A DNA stretch of 64,000 bases from VAZQ01 sp963753575 (lineage in GTDB: Bacteria; Pseudomonadota; Alphaproteobacteria; Rhizobiales; Xanthobacteraceae), in the NCBI GenBank assembly GCA_963753575.1, contig CAVWCR010000002.1, forward strand, positions 248,001 through 312,000, in the 5' to 3' direction. A program made the translations under genes and the position numbers. Position 1 is the stretch's first letter; each line of letters starts with the position of its first letter. This document shows positions 1 to 8,164 of the stretch, piece by piece. A model generated the notes under the pieces. It ran no database searches. It was not told the DNA's origin and saw nothing but the letters and a program-made list of their open reading frames with translations.

Positions 1-58
1 GAAAGGATAAAAAGGTAAGCATTGTCAAAGGCTTGTAGAGGCCGGTCCGGCGCGTCAT
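1..58 (-). CDS. N-terminus of a truncated gene running off the left edge
   Basis: An ATG at 58 (minus strand) is preceded by AGGAG with a 5-nt spacer, and the frame stays open to the window edge. It gives 19 residues beginning MTRRTGLYKPLTMLTFL, a basic start followed by a hydrophobic stretch, which would suit a signal peptide or first membrane helix. The family cannot be told from so short a piece. It reads in the same direction as the cupin and hydrolase genes upstream of it (167-2121), so it may end that transcription unit. Confidence 0.4.
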   Translation of the reverse strand, partial: MTRRTGLYKPLTMLTFLSF

Positions 59-166
59 CAGGGCTCCTGTCGCGATGTGGCGGATTGTCGCGAAACTAAG
101 GGCTTCATGCCGCCCTGGCAAGCGCAGCACGCAAGTGTGAAAGGGCGCTCGGACAGGCCGACGGCC

Positions 167-703
167 TCACGGCTCCTTTGACTCGATCAGGATGAAGGCG
201 ATGCGGCAGGGCTCGGTCCCCCGGTTGACCCAGGCGTGATTGGTGCCCTGCTGGATCAGCACGTCGCCCGCCTTGAGATGGATCTCGCTGTCGTCGAGCA
301 GCATGTCGATCTCGCCCTGCATGATGATGGCGTAGTCGATCGTGAGCGTGCGGTGCATCAGCGGGTGGCGCGGCGGCAGGCCCTTCTTGGGCGCATGGTC
401 GCCAATCTGCTTGTGCAGGAAGTCCTTCTCCAGCGCCTCGACCTCGGGCGGAGTTGGCGGGATGTCGATGATGCGGAACACCGAGCCATTCTTCGGTGGC
501 GCGATCCCGATGTTGGTCGTCGCGCGATCCGCTGTGCCCGCAATGTCGGCCGGAGTCTGGTCGGTCACCCAGACGAGGCGCGAGGTCACGCTGCGGTTCG
601 GGCGCACCACCTTGTGGGGGTTGGGGCCGTCGAACAGCACCACCGCCTTGCCGTCCTTGTCGACGGTGGTGACGACGCGGCGGATATCCTCGCTCAGAGC
701 CAT
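167..703 (-). CDS. Cupin-domain protein (paralogue 1)
   Basis: A 178-residue single-domain cupin. The C-terminal half holds a beta-barrel signature: a YAIIMQGEIDMLLDD strand pair, then LKAGDVLIQQGTNHAWVNR, where the second cupin motif G-D-x(4)-GxxHxW supplies the late metal-binding His. Such proteins bind a metal and act as small dioxygenases, isomerases or ligand-binding regulators; the substrate is not evident. The start at 703 follows AAGGAG at a normal distance. It is closely similar along its length to the protein at 1585-2121 (shared PPKxGSVFRII, SIDYAI/TIDYAI and GTNHAW blocks), so the two arose by duplication around the hydrolase gene at 835-1434. The function is probably catabolic, judging from the neighbourhood. 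Confidence 0.85.
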   Translation of the reverse strand: MALSEDIRRVVTTVDKDGKAVVLFDGPNPHKVVRPNRSVTSRLVWVTDQTPADIAGTADRATTNIGIAPPKNGSVFRIIDIPPTPPEVEALEKDFLHKQIGDHAPKKGLPPRHPLMHRTLTIDYAIIMQGEIDMLLDDSEIHLKAGDVLIQQGTNHAWVNRGTEPCRIAFILIESKEP

Positions 704-834
704 GCTGCTACTCCTTGGCGTTCGGGCGGGCCGGCGCATGGCCCCATGATCAGCAGAGGCTCGTTGCGGCAAGCCTGCAGAGGCGGCTGCCGCCTCTGCG
801 CAAGGTGCACGCCATGAAATCGACCGAAGCAAAC

Positions 835-1434
835 TCAATGCGACTTGATGAAACCGATGATGGCCGAGACTGCCGCGCCGTCCTTCCTGAAAAAGCCGTG
901 GGCTCCCCGCGCATTGCACGGGTTCGAGCTGGGGTCGCCGGTTGTGTTGATCCACTGCAGCCGTGCCTTGCCGCGTGCCCAGGAGACAAAAGTTTGAGCG
1001 CCGCTTGGCAAGGTGAATTTGCAGACGTCGTTGCTGTGATGGACGACCAGGGTTGCGGGCAGCACAGCCGGTGAGCCGAGCGTAGGCATCACGCGAGAGT
1101 AGATGCCGGAGACGAACACGACCCCAGTCGGCCGCGCACCCGACGCCAGCGCCGAGGCGGCGTCGACAGTGCCCTTGCTCATGCCGACGAGGACGATCTT
1201 GTGGCCTTGCGTTCTTTCTGACGCAATCGTAGCGGCCGCGCCCGAAGGTGATGTCGTCATGATGGTGCGGATGCCTGACCGCTGGAATCGAGCTTCGTTC
1301 CGCACCAGGAAATCTCCCGGAACGATGCCGCTCGAGCCGGGCATCAGAACCGCCACATTGGCCGCGGTCGCAGTACCGATCTGGCCAAGCCAGGCGAGTG
1401 CAAGCACGCTCAAAATTGTGACACTGCGGCCCAT
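835..1434 (-). CDS. Secreted alpha/beta-hydrolase-like protein
   Basis: A 199-residue protein with a cleavable signal peptide (residues about 1-24, ending GTATA) and a small alpha/beta-hydrolase fold. The nucleophile elbow is GMSKG, a likely acid Asp lies in the HHSNDVC segment, and a likely catalytic His is in GAHGFF near the C-terminus. It probably acts in the periplasm on a small ester or similar substrate; nothing identifies the substrate. The start at 1434 is chosen because GGAGG precedes it by 5 nt and the signal peptide begins there, although the frame is open further upstream. It sits between two paralogous cupin genes on the same strand, which suggests a shared pathway. Confidence 0.7.
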   Translation of the reverse strand: MGRSVTILSVLALAWLGQIGTATAANVAVLMPGSSGIVPGDFLVRNEARFQRSGIRTIMTTSPSGAAATIASERTQGHKIVLVGMSKGTVDAASALASGARPTGVVFVSGIYSRVMPTLGSPAVLPATLVVHHSNDVCKFTLPSGAQTFVSWARGKARLQWINTTGDPSSNPCNARGAHGFFRKDGAAVSAIIGFIKSH

Positions 1435-1584
1435 GAGGCCCTCCTTTATGCATTCGTTATGAACGGCCCTGTCAGAAGAGGCGCCAATCCAACCTGGGCC
1501 GCTCGCGACAAGGGCGGCGACTGTATTGGGCCGGTCGAGCCATTTGCAATACGGACAAAATTGCAACGGCCCCGCACGGAATGC

Positions 1585-2121
1585 CTACATCGGCTCGGCG
1601 TCGATCAACACAAAGGCAACGTAACAGGGCTCATCGGTACGGTTGCTCCAGGCGTGGTTGGTGCCGCGCTGGATCAGGACATCGCCGGTCTTGAGCAGCA
1701 CCTCGCCTTCGTCCATCAGCGCGTAGATCTCGCCCGAGAGCACAATTGCGTAGTCGATCGATGAGGTCTTGTGGAAGCCGGGATGGCGCGCGCTGCCGCG
1801 GTCGGCGGCCGCAACACGGCCGGAGCCGTCGTCGGGCGCCGCCATTTCGGCGCGCAGCGCCGCGAGCCGCTCCCTGTCCGGCGGATACTCGATGATGCGG
1901 AAGACGCTGCCGCCCTTGGGCGGTTGCAGGCGGAAGCCGCGCTTGATCGCATCCTCGCTGCCGCCGTTGTCGGCAGGAGACACGGTGGTCTCCCACAGCT
2001 CGGTGACCACGGCGCTGCCGACATTGCGCTGGAACACGTGAGGCGAGGTGCCGTCGAGAATGAAGGCCGATTTGCCGGCGGCGTTATGGCCGGTGACGAC
2101 CCGGCGAACTGGCCTTGTCAT
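1585..2121 (-). CDS. Cupin-domain protein (paralogue 2)
   Basis: A 178-residue cupin of the same length as the one at 167-703 and recognisably homologous to it. The cupin core is YAIVLSGEIYALMDEGEV followed by LKTGDVLIQRGTNHAWSNR. The N-terminal strands contain the shared PPKGGSVFRIIEYPP block. It is probably metal-binding with an unknown small-molecule substrate. It is read in the same direction as the HtrA-like gene (27 nt upstream) and the hydrolase downstream. A 150-nt gap separates it from the hydrolase gene, so it may belong to a different transcript from paralogue 1. Confidence 0.85.
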   Translation of the reverse strand: MTRPVRRVVTGHNAAGKSAFILDGTSPHVFQRNVGSAVVTELWETTVSPADNGGSEDAIKRGFRLQPPKGGSVFRIIEYPPDRERLAALRAEMAAPDDGSGRVAAADRGSARHPGFHKTSSIDYAIVLSGEIYALMDEGEVLLKTGDVLIQRGTNHAWSNRTDEPCYVAFVLIDAEPM

Positions 2122-2148
2122 ACGCGTGCCCCCCTCGCACTCGACTTG

Positions 2149-3174
2149 TCAGAACGTCGACTTGAGCTTGAGATAATCCAGTCGATTGATCGACTTGACA
2201 TCGAAGCGCTGGACCGTGTCGTCATGCCGAACATCGAGCCCGATCACGGTTCCCGCAGCGCCCTGAGCCCAGACCTTGCGATAGAAATCGGTCAGGTTGG
2301 CGGGCTCCTCGCCGTTGACGCCCAGAATGATGTCGCCTCGTTGGATGCCGGCTTTTTCGGCTGGGCCGCCCGGCGTCACGCGGCGGACAAACAGCCGGCC
2401 GTGAAAATCGCTGGCCGACACGCCGAGCCAGGGCCGGCCCGGCCCCGCGCGCCGCCCGTCGGTCAAGAGGTCGCCGAGGATCGGCGGCAGCCGGTCGACC
2501 GGCACGAACATGTTGCCAGGATTGTTCTCGCTCGTTCCGGCGGCATCGTTGACGATGAGCGAGCCGACGCCGATGAGCTTGCCTTCATGGCTGATCAGCG
2601 CTGCTCCGCTCCACGCCGGATGCGGCGGTGACGTGAAGATCGCCTCGTCGAGCATGTACTCCCAGTTGGCCGTGAACGCGCGCTTGCCGACCACCATCGC
2701 CGGCATCACCATGCTGGCGCCGCCACCGCTTGCGATCACCACGACATCGTTCTCCTTCACATCGGCGGCCTTGCCGAGCGTGAACGGCTTGATCCTGAGC
2801 GGCGTGATCGTGCGCAGGAGGCCGAAGCCGGTCTCGTGGTCGTAGCCGACGATGCTCGCCGGGATGGTGTGGCCGTCATTGGTGGTGACCTCGGCCGCAT
2901 AGGCCTCCACCATCAGGTAGCCGATCGTCAAAATGAGTCCATCGGAGTCGATCAGGATGCCGGAGCCTTCGCGGTCGCGGCCAAGCCCGCGCACCGTGCG
3001 TCCATCGGGATTGATGTGAGTCTTGATCTTGACCACCGCCGAGATCAGGTCTTCGAGCGGTGCGGTTTCGGCAAGGGCCGGAGAGCCCAGGAGCGCCGCG
3101 GCAAAGGTTGCCGACAGCAAGGCTGTGAGCCATCGCGAGACTGGACGCAAATTCAGCCAACAAGAGTTGCGCAT
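2149..3174 (-). CDS. HtrA/S1C-like periplasmic protein with PDZ domain, catalytic triad incomplete
   Basis: A 341-residue exported protein: signal peptide about 1-35 (ending ALA), a trypsin-like double beta-barrel about 40-225, and one PDZ domain about 245-330 (WLGVSASD, GPAEKAGIQRGDIILGVNG). It has the DegP/HtrA outline but not the full triad. The His site of the ILTNAHVV-type motif reads ILTIGYLMV (Tyr86), the Asp site reads DHETGFGLL (Gly116), and Ser189 survives in PAWSGAAL. If this alignment is right it cannot be a normal serine protease and may be a chaperone or a peptide- or partner-binding protein. From memory, similar non-canonical members occur in other proteobacteria, so this looks like a stable subfamily and not a recent pseudogene. 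Confidence 0.8.
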   Translation of the reverse strand: MRNSCWLNLRPVSRWLTALLSATFAAALLGSPALAETAPLEDLISAVVKIKTHINPDGRTVRGLGRDREGSGILIDSDGLILTIGYLMVEAYAAEVTTNDGHTIPASIVGYDHETGFGLLRTITPLRIKPFTLGKAADVKENDVVVIASGGGASMVMPAMVVGKRAFTANWEYMLDEAIFTSPPHPAWSGAALISHEGKLIGVGSLIVNDAAGTSENNPGNMFVPVDRLPPILGDLLTDGRRAGPGRPWLGVSASDFHGRLFVRRVTPGGPAEKAGIQRGDIILGVNGEEPANLTDFYRKVWAQGAAGTVIGLDVRHDDTVQRFDVKSINRLDYLKLKSTF

Positions 3175-3302
3175 GAATGCTCCTCCTCGATCGACGCCGT
3201 CACGGGGTATGTCCGCAACGGAGACCCTGGCCGCGGCCGGTTCTGGGCCGCTCCCGAGTCAGGAGCGAGCTTAGCAGGTTCCCGCCGGCCCGGACGAGCG
3301 CC

Positions 3303-3325
3303 AAACGCCCTATCTACAGGCGTTT
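3303..3325 (-). terminator. Hairpin directly after the ABC ATPase stop codon
   Basis: A perfect 7-bp inverted repeat (AAACGCC / GGCGTTT) with a 9-nt loop begins immediately after the TAG of the ATPase gene. It lacks a T-tract, so it is either a weak terminator or an mRNA 3'-end stabiliser. Confidence 0.35.
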
Positions 3326-4117
3326 CTACCCCCTGGCCCGCTCGACCTCGTCCTTGAGGTGGCCCCAGATGCCGTAGACGATCTGGCCGTAGCGCGGGTC
3401 GTTGCGCAATTCGAGCACGTTGCGCGGCCGCTCCAGTGTCACGTCGATGATGGTCTTGGCGCGGCCGGGGCTTGCCGTCATCACCATGATCCTGTCGGCA
3501 AGCGTGACCGCCTCGTCGACACTGTGGGTGATGAAAACGACGGTCTTCTTGTCGACCTCCCAGATACGCAACAACTCCTGCTGGAGGATGGTGCGGTTCT
3601 GCTCGTCGAGCGCGGAGAAGGGCTCGTCCATCAGCAGCACCTCCGGATCGTTGGCAAACGCGCGCGCGATCGAGACACGCTGGCGCATGCCGCCCGAGAG
3701 CTGGTGAGGATAGAGCTTGGAGTAGCGCGTGAGCCCGGTGCGCTCGAGCCACTGCGCCACCGATGCCTCGATCTCCGCCTTCGGCGCCTTGCGCATGCGC
3801 AGCCCATAGGCGGCGTTGTCCCACACCGTCATCCACGGAAAGATCGAGTCGCCCTGGAAGATGATGGAATATTGCGGCCGCCCCGGCGCCGGATCGGCGA
3901 TCTCACATTGGCCGCTGGTGACGGTCTCAAGCCCGCCGAGGATGCGCAGCATGGTGGTCTTGCCGCAGCCGGAGGGACCCACGATCGCGAAGAAGGTGCC
4001 CTCCTCGATGTCGATCGAGACGTCGTCGACCGCGGTGATGGTGCGGAACCGCTTGACCAGGTGATTGATGCGGATCTTGACCTTTCGCCGCGGCGTCGGA
4101 TCGGCAGCCGCGGTCAT
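3326..4117 (-). CDS. ABC transporter ATP-binding protein, nitrate/sulfonate/taurine family
   Basis: A 263-residue ATPase energising import through the permease encoded just upstream. Walker A is GPSGCGKTT, the signature LSGGMRQRVSIARA, Walker B VLLMDEPFSALDE, and the switch His lies in FITHSVDEAV; the VDEA phrase is typical of the SsuB/TauB/NrtD group. The start at 4117 is set by an ATGA overlap with the permease stop codon, which indicates translational coupling. No substrate-binding protein gene lies beside it, so the ligand cannot be inferred; a distant binding protein must serve the system. Confidence 0.93.
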   Translation of the reverse strand: MTAAADPTPRRKVKIRINHLVKRFRTITAVDDVSIDIEEGTFFAIVGPSGCGKTTMLRILGGLETVTSGQCEIADPAPGRPQYSIIFQGDSIFPWMTVWDNAAYGLRMRKAPKAEIEASVAQWLERTGLTRYSKLYPHQLSGGMRQRVSIARAFANDPEVLLMDEPFSALDEQNRTILQQELLRIWEVDKKTVVFITHSVDEAVTLADRIMVMTASPGRAKTIIDVTLERPRNVLELRNDPRYGQIVYGIWGHLKDEVERARG

Positions 4118-4962
4118 GCGTCCACTTTCCACCGGATGATGACGCGCTCGACCTCGTGCAACAGGAAGCTGATGCCGAAGCCGATCAGCGCGATCGTGAA
4201 CAGGCCGACGTACATCTTGGCGACCGCGAAGGTCTCCCAGGCGCTCCAGATCATGTAGCCGAGCCCGCTCTTGGCGCCGACCATCTCGGCGACCGCGATG
4301 AGGATGAGCGCGAGGCCGGCGCCAAGCTTGATGCCGGTCATGATGAACGGGAGCGCGCCAGGCAGCGCGATGGTGCGGAAGGTGGCCCAGCGGCCGGCCT
4401 TGAAGCTCTTGCCGACGTCGAGATAGATCGGCGGGATCTGCAGCACGCCCGCGGTCGCGTTGATCGCGACCGGAAAGAATACGCCAATCGCGACCATCAC
4501 GACCTTCGACATTTCGCCGAGCCCGAAGATCAACAGAATGAACGGCAGGATCGCGCTCTTGGGGATCGGGTAGGTGGCGACGATCAGCGGGTCGATGAGC
4601 GCGCGGAATGGCCGCGAGATGCCCATGGTGATGCCGATGAGAATGGCTGGGATGCCGCCGAGGAGGAAGCCGAGCGAGATGCGCTGCAGGCTGATCAAGA
4701 CGTGCTCGATCAGCTCGCCGCTTATGAGCATCTCGATCATGATAGCGATGATGCTCGAGGGCGTCGGGAAGAAGCGCACGTCGACGAAGCCCAGCCGCCC
4801 GGCGATCTCCCAGACCAGCAGGAGGCCGAGTGGGGAGGCGAAGCTCATGATGCGCTCGCGCCGCCGCGCGGTGAGCCGCGCCTGCTCGCCGAGATCGACC
4901 AACTCGGTCGCAGCGGCATCCCGCTTCTCCTCGGCGCGGATCGCGCCGTCGTGCGCGGTCAT
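4114..4962 (-). CDS. ABC transporter permease, nitrate/sulfonate/taurine family
   Basis: A 282-residue inner-membrane permease with about six transmembrane helices and a BPD_transp_1 domain. The cytoplasmic coupling loop includes SFKAGRWATFRTIALPGALPFIMTG, in which the EAA-type pattern (aromatic/G-x-IALPGALP) is recognisable. The N-terminal 35 residues are charged and cytoplasmic. It is the first gene of a two-gene unit with the ATPase (ATGA overlap). The SsuC/TauC type is clear, but sulfonate, taurine, nitrate and pyrimidine-precursor importers share this fold. No regulatory motif was seen upstream. Confidence 0.92.
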   Translation of the reverse strand: MTAHDGAIRAEEKRDAAATELVDLGEQARLTARRRERIMSFASPLGLLLVWEIAGRLGFVDVRFFPTPSSIIAIMIEMLISGELIEHVLISLQRISLGFLLGGIPAILIGITMGISRPFRALIDPLIVATYPIPKSAILPFILLIFGLGEMSKVVMVAIGVFFPVAINATAGVLQIPPIYLDVGKSFKAGRWATFRTIALPGALPFIMTGIKLGAGLALILIAVAEMVGAKSGLGYMIWSAWETFAVAKMYVGLFTIALIGFGISFLLHEVERVIIRWKVDA

Positions 4963-5089
4963 GTCTGGCTCTCCCGTGGGGGATTATGCTTTATAGAGTG
5001 GGGCTTTGCAGTAGGCCAGAGCGAGGGTTGGCCGCGTGGGGCTAGCTCAGCTCGAACGGACGGGGGCGAGCAGCGCCGACGAGGTTACG

Positions 5090-5365
5090 ATGGTCGTGAA
5101 CAAAGGTGAAGAGCGGCCGTCCCTAGAGGACAATGACTTCATGGACATCAAGAAGCGCTGCGATCAGGCAACGCCCGGCCCTTGGCGGTCATATGTGGAG
5201 GGAAGGGACAGCATGAGTGGATCGAGCTTCATACAGACGGAAGGCGAAGATATCTATCTCACGGGAGCAACTGTCGCTGATCAGGATTTCATAGCGCACG
5301 CCCGGCAAGATATTCCGAACTTGATCGCGGAAATTGAGCGTCTCAGAAAATTGTTGGCGCGATGA
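5090..5365 (+). CDS. Small conserved hypothetical protein (ATPGPW family)
   Basis: A 91-residue soluble protein. It contains a phrase I recognise from many short bacterial and phage-associated hypothetical proteins, RCDQATPGPWRSYVEGRD, followed by DIYLTGATVADQDFIAHAR and a C-terminal amphipathic helix (DIPNLIAEIERLRKLL). The function is unknown. The start at 5090 has GAGG with a 5-nt spacer; an internal ATG at 5141, preceded by GAGGA at 10 nt, would give 74 residues and fits the usual family start nearly as well. It lies with the next gene between two minus-strand operons. Base composition looks less GC-biased than the neighbours, hinting at acquired DNA. Confidence 0.65.
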   Translation: MVVNKGEERPSLEDNDFMDIKKRCDQATPGPWRSYVEGRDSMSGSSFIQTEGEDIYLTGATVADQDFIAHARQDIPNLIAEIERLRKLLAR

Positions 5366-5463
5366 GTTGCTCCCATGGCCTTGCTCACCCGCTACCGGTT
5401 CACATTCAAGTCGGCAAGGCCGACTCCGCTGAGCTGTGAGGGAACCAGTCCGGAGCAGCCGAT

Positions 5464-5928
5464 ATGACTACTAAGTCACGCTTCAGATTGAGTGTGTCAT
5501 ACTCCCAGATCGCAGTCTTTGATGGTGGCCTGAAGAATCCGTTCAATTCTTGGACCGAGGCGCATGTGAAGCAAGGCTTTGCGTGGAGGCCGGGCAGTGT
5601 GTCGTTTGCCACCCTTGAAGGGGGCGGTTGCCATCATGTTGAGGTTCTTGCTGAGCGAGCCGAAATGTCGCCGCAAGCAATTCGGGCAATCCAGGTTCCT
5701 TTTGAGGTGCCCGCGAATGGGTCGATCGAAATCGCCAGTATTGCGGACAGCGTTCCAGTTCGGATGCCGGCTGGAACCTATCAGCTCCGTTTTGAATGTT
5801 TTGGCTTGGCTCCACCGAAGGTGAGGTTCGTGTTCCTGAGGTCGGATAGTCCGTCGTTCGAAATCCTACGCGCTGATGCTGAGCTGTCAGCGATCGGGGA
5901 TTTGGTAGTCACGGCCTCGCCAGCCTGA
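5464..5928 (+). CDS. ComJ-like protein, hypothetical
   Basis: A 154-residue soluble protein, probably all-beta. The segment beginning SYSQIAVFDGGLKNPFN, then SWTEAHVKQGFAWRPGSV, resembles what I remember of the ComJ/Nin family (Pfam competence protein J), which in Bacillus inhibits the DNA-entry nuclease NucA. In proteobacteria such homologues are of unknown role. No nuclease gene is adjacent, so a nuclease-immunity role is only a possibility. The upstream 98-nt gap shows no strong ribosome-binding site. The assignment rests on a remembered motif and has moderate-to-low certainty. Confidence 0.55.
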   Translation: MTTKSRFRLSVSYSQIAVFDGGLKNPFNSWTEAHVKQGFAWRPGSVSFATLEGGGCHHVEVLAERAEMSPQAIRAIQVPFEVPANGSIEIASIADSVPVRMPAGTYQLRFECFGLAPPKVRFVFLRSDSPSFEILRADAELSAIGDLVVTASPA

Positions 5929-5940
5929 GCGGGGAATTCC

Positions 5941-7056
5941 TCACCCCCACGGATCCACCGCAACATGGATCGCGCCCGGCTCGCCCTCGCCGCCGACGGT
6001 GTGCAACGCGCGGTCGGTCTCGGCGAGCGGGAACACGTGCGTGCACATCTGATCGAGCGGATATTTGCCGCCGGCGATGATGCCCAGTGCGAGCTCGACG
6101 CTCTGATAGCTGTGGCCGCGCATGCCTTTGACGGTGAGGAAGCGCGTGATCAGGAGATCGCTGTTGAACTCCGGCACGGTCTTGAACTTGCGCCCGCCCA
6201 GGATGATGCGGCCGCTCTTGCGTGCGATGTAGATCGCGCTCACCACGGTGGCGGGGCCGCCGGAGGCGCAGTCGATCACGAGATCGGCCATATCGCCGCC
6301 GGTGATGTCGCGCACCGCGTCGCGCAGATCCCGCTCTTCCACATTGACGGTGTGGGTCGCGCCGAGCGCTTTCGCCAAAGCCAGCCGGCGCGCGTCGACG
6401 CCGAGCCCGCTCACGATGATCGCGCCGGCGCCCGCCTCCTTGGCCGCGACCGTGCAGGCGAGGCCCTGCTGGCCCGGCCCCTGGATCACGACCACTTCTC
6501 CAAGCTTCACGCCGCCCTGCAGATAGGTCCACTCGACGCCGTTGCCGAGCGGCAGCGCGAGCGAAGCGAGCTTGGCCGGCACATGCGCGGGCACGCGGTG
6601 GAAGACCGCGTTGGGATGCAGATACTGATACTGGCTGTAGCCGCCCCAGAGCGACGGCGCGACCGCGATCGGGGTCGAGCCGTAACGGATGGTTGGATCG
6701 TCGGGCGGGCGGTTGAGCGTATCGGTCTCGTCGCACAGCCTGAAGTCGCCGCTGCGGCAATAGCGGCAATGGCCGCAGGGCAGGTACTCTTCGAGCGCGA
6801 CCCGGTCGCCTTCCTTGACGCCGAAGCGTGCGGCTGCCGCCGTGCCGAGCTTGGCGACATGGCCGACCGCCTCATGGCCGAGGATGAGGGCGCCGCGCGC
6901 CTTCGGATATTTCAGGTAGTAGGGCCAGTCGCTGCCGCACACGCCGCAGAGCTCGACCCGCAACAGCCCGCCGTCCGGCGGCAGCTGCGGCTCGCCGAAC
7001 TCGCGCACCTCGGTGCGCCGGATGTCGTAGGAAACTGCTGCTGCAATCGGGGCCAC
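5941..7056 (-). CDS. Zinc-dependent alcohol dehydrogenase (MDR family)
   Basis: A 371-residue medium-chain dehydrogenase. Catalytic zinc ligands are visible in LCGVCGSDW (Cys) and GHEAVGH (His-Glu). A four-Cys structural zinc lobe follows in CGHCRYCRSGDFRLC, and the Rossmann NAD(P) fold includes VVIQGPGQQGLACTVAAKEAG. No ATG exists in frame near the conserved N-terminus, so the GTG at 7056 is taken as the start. It lies 8 nt after the TctC stop codon, in a unit LLM oxidoreductase - TctC - dehydrogenase. The substrate is probably an alcohol or aldehyde intermediate of the compound sensed or bound by that cluster. Confidence 0.88.
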   Translation of the reverse strand: MAPIAAAVSYDIRRTEVREFGEPQLPPDGGLLRVELCGVCGSDWPYYLKYPKARGALILGHEAVGHVAKLGTAAAARFGVKEGDRVALEEYLPCGHCRYCRSGDFRLCDETDTLNRPPDDPTIRYGSTPIAVAPSLWGGYSQYQYLHPNAVFHRVPAHVPAKLASLALPLGNGVEWTYLQGGVKLGEVVVIQGPGQQGLACTVAAKEAGAGAIIVSGLGVDARRLALAKALGATHTVNVEERDLRDAVRDITGGDMADLVIDCASGGPATVVSAIYIARKSGRIILGGRKFKTVPEFNSDLLITRFLTVKGMRGHSYQSVELALGIIAGGKYPLDQMCTHVFPLAETDRALHTVGGEGEPGAIHVAVDPWG

Positions 7057-7064
7057 GCTCGTGC

Positions 7065-8120
7065 CTATTTCGGTTTCCTGGTGGTGATCTTCTTGCCGTC
7101 CTCCATCGCAGCCTTGGCGCGCGCGACGACGTCGGGCGGGCTGGCATAGAGGCGCTCGATCATGGCGGCGATGTCGGCGCCCTTGACGGCGTCGGTATCG
7201 AGCGTCTGGCGCTGCGCATCGGCGAGGTATTCGGGGTCCTTCATCACGGCGTCGAAGGCCTGGCGCAATTCGCGCACGCGCTCGGCCGGCACGCCGGGCG
7301 GCGCGACCACCGGATAGGCCATGTCCTGTCGCTTGAAGATCAGTTCCAGCACGCCCTTGTCCGACGCCGTCTTGGCAAATTCCATCACCAGCGGCGCCGC
7401 GCCCAGATCGGGATGCTTCTTGGTGCCGAGCTGGACGATCACGTTGATCTTGTGGTCTCGGACCCAATCCGGCTTGCCCGCCCGGATGGTGCTCCAGGAG
7501 ACGCCGGCGGTGCCGTCGGCTTCGCCGCGCTCGACCGCCAGGAGAAAGCTCGAAGCGCCCGGATAGCCGGTGACGACCTTGAACCTGGTCCCCAGCACGC
7601 CGTTGAGGATGTAGGGGAAGATGACGCTGTCGGCGCCCGAGCCGGTGGCGGCCACCACCATCTCGCGCGCCCGCACGTCCGCGATCGTCTTGAACGGCTT
7701 GCTGTGCCAGGAGAGCACCATGCTGACGTCGGTGCCGAGGCTGCCGATCCAGTTGAACTTGCGGGCGTCGTACTGGATGCCCTGGTCGTCGAGCAGCGGC
7801 TGCATGGCAAGCCCGCGCGCGAACATGCCGATGGTCGAGCCGTCCTTGGGAGCGACGTTGTAGAGGAAATTGGCGGCGCGCAGGCTGCCGGCGCCCGGCA
7901 TGTTCTGTGGCGTGACCGCTGGGTTGCCGGGAAGATGCTTGCCGAGATGGCGGGCGAACGTGCGCATATAGATGTCGTAGGCGGCGCCCGGCGGATAGCC
8001 GACCACGACCGTGACGCCCTGTGCTGCCGCCTCGCCGCAAGCAAATAGCGACGCCAGCAACGCGACAAGCGCGTTCACGCGCGTCTTGGATGCACCACGG
8101 AGCTTGATTGGTGCGTTCAT
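7065..8120 (-). CDS. TctC/Bug-family tripartite tricarboxylate transporter receptor
   Basis: A 351-residue periplasmic binding protein: signal peptide about 1-34 (ending EAAAQG), then the Bug-type two-lobe fold (VTVVVGYPPGAAYDIYMR, PQNMPGAGSLRAANFLYN). It is the more divergent of the three TctC proteins in this window. The start at 8120 has GGAGGA with a 5-nt spacer. No TctA or TctB membrane genes are nearby; Bug proteins are often orphans that deliver organic acids or aromatic carboxylates to distant permeases, or act as sensors. The gene lies between an LLM oxidoreductase and an alcohol dehydrogenase, so the ligand may be their substrate. Confidence 0.9.
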   Translation of the reverse strand: MNAPIKLRGASKTRVNALVALLASLFACGEAAAQGVTVVVGYPPGAAYDIYMRTFARHLGKHLPGNPAVTPQNMPGAGSLRAANFLYNVAPKDGSTIGMFARGLAMQPLLDDQGIQYDARKFNWIGSLGTDVSMVLSWHSKPFKTIADVRAREMVVAATGSGADSVIFPYILNGVLGTRFKVVTGYPGASSFLLAVERGEADGTAGVSWSTIRAGKPDWVRDHKINVIVQLGTKKHPDLGAAPLVMEFAKTASDKGVLELIFKRQDMAYPVVAPPGVPAERVRELRQAFDAVMKDPEYLADAQRQTLDTDAVKGADIAAMIERLYASPPDVVARAKAAMEDGKKITTRKPK

Positions 8121-8164
8121 GGCTTTCCTCCCTGCCGCGTTGATAGAACCGGTACGGGCGCGCG

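Noticed and set aside
235..1453. Long antisense and frame-shifted open frames over the cupin and hydrolase genes
   Set aside because: High GC suppresses stop codons, so nearly every gene has long open frames in other frames; these lack domain-like sequence and ribosome-binding sites, while the chosen frames carry family motifs.
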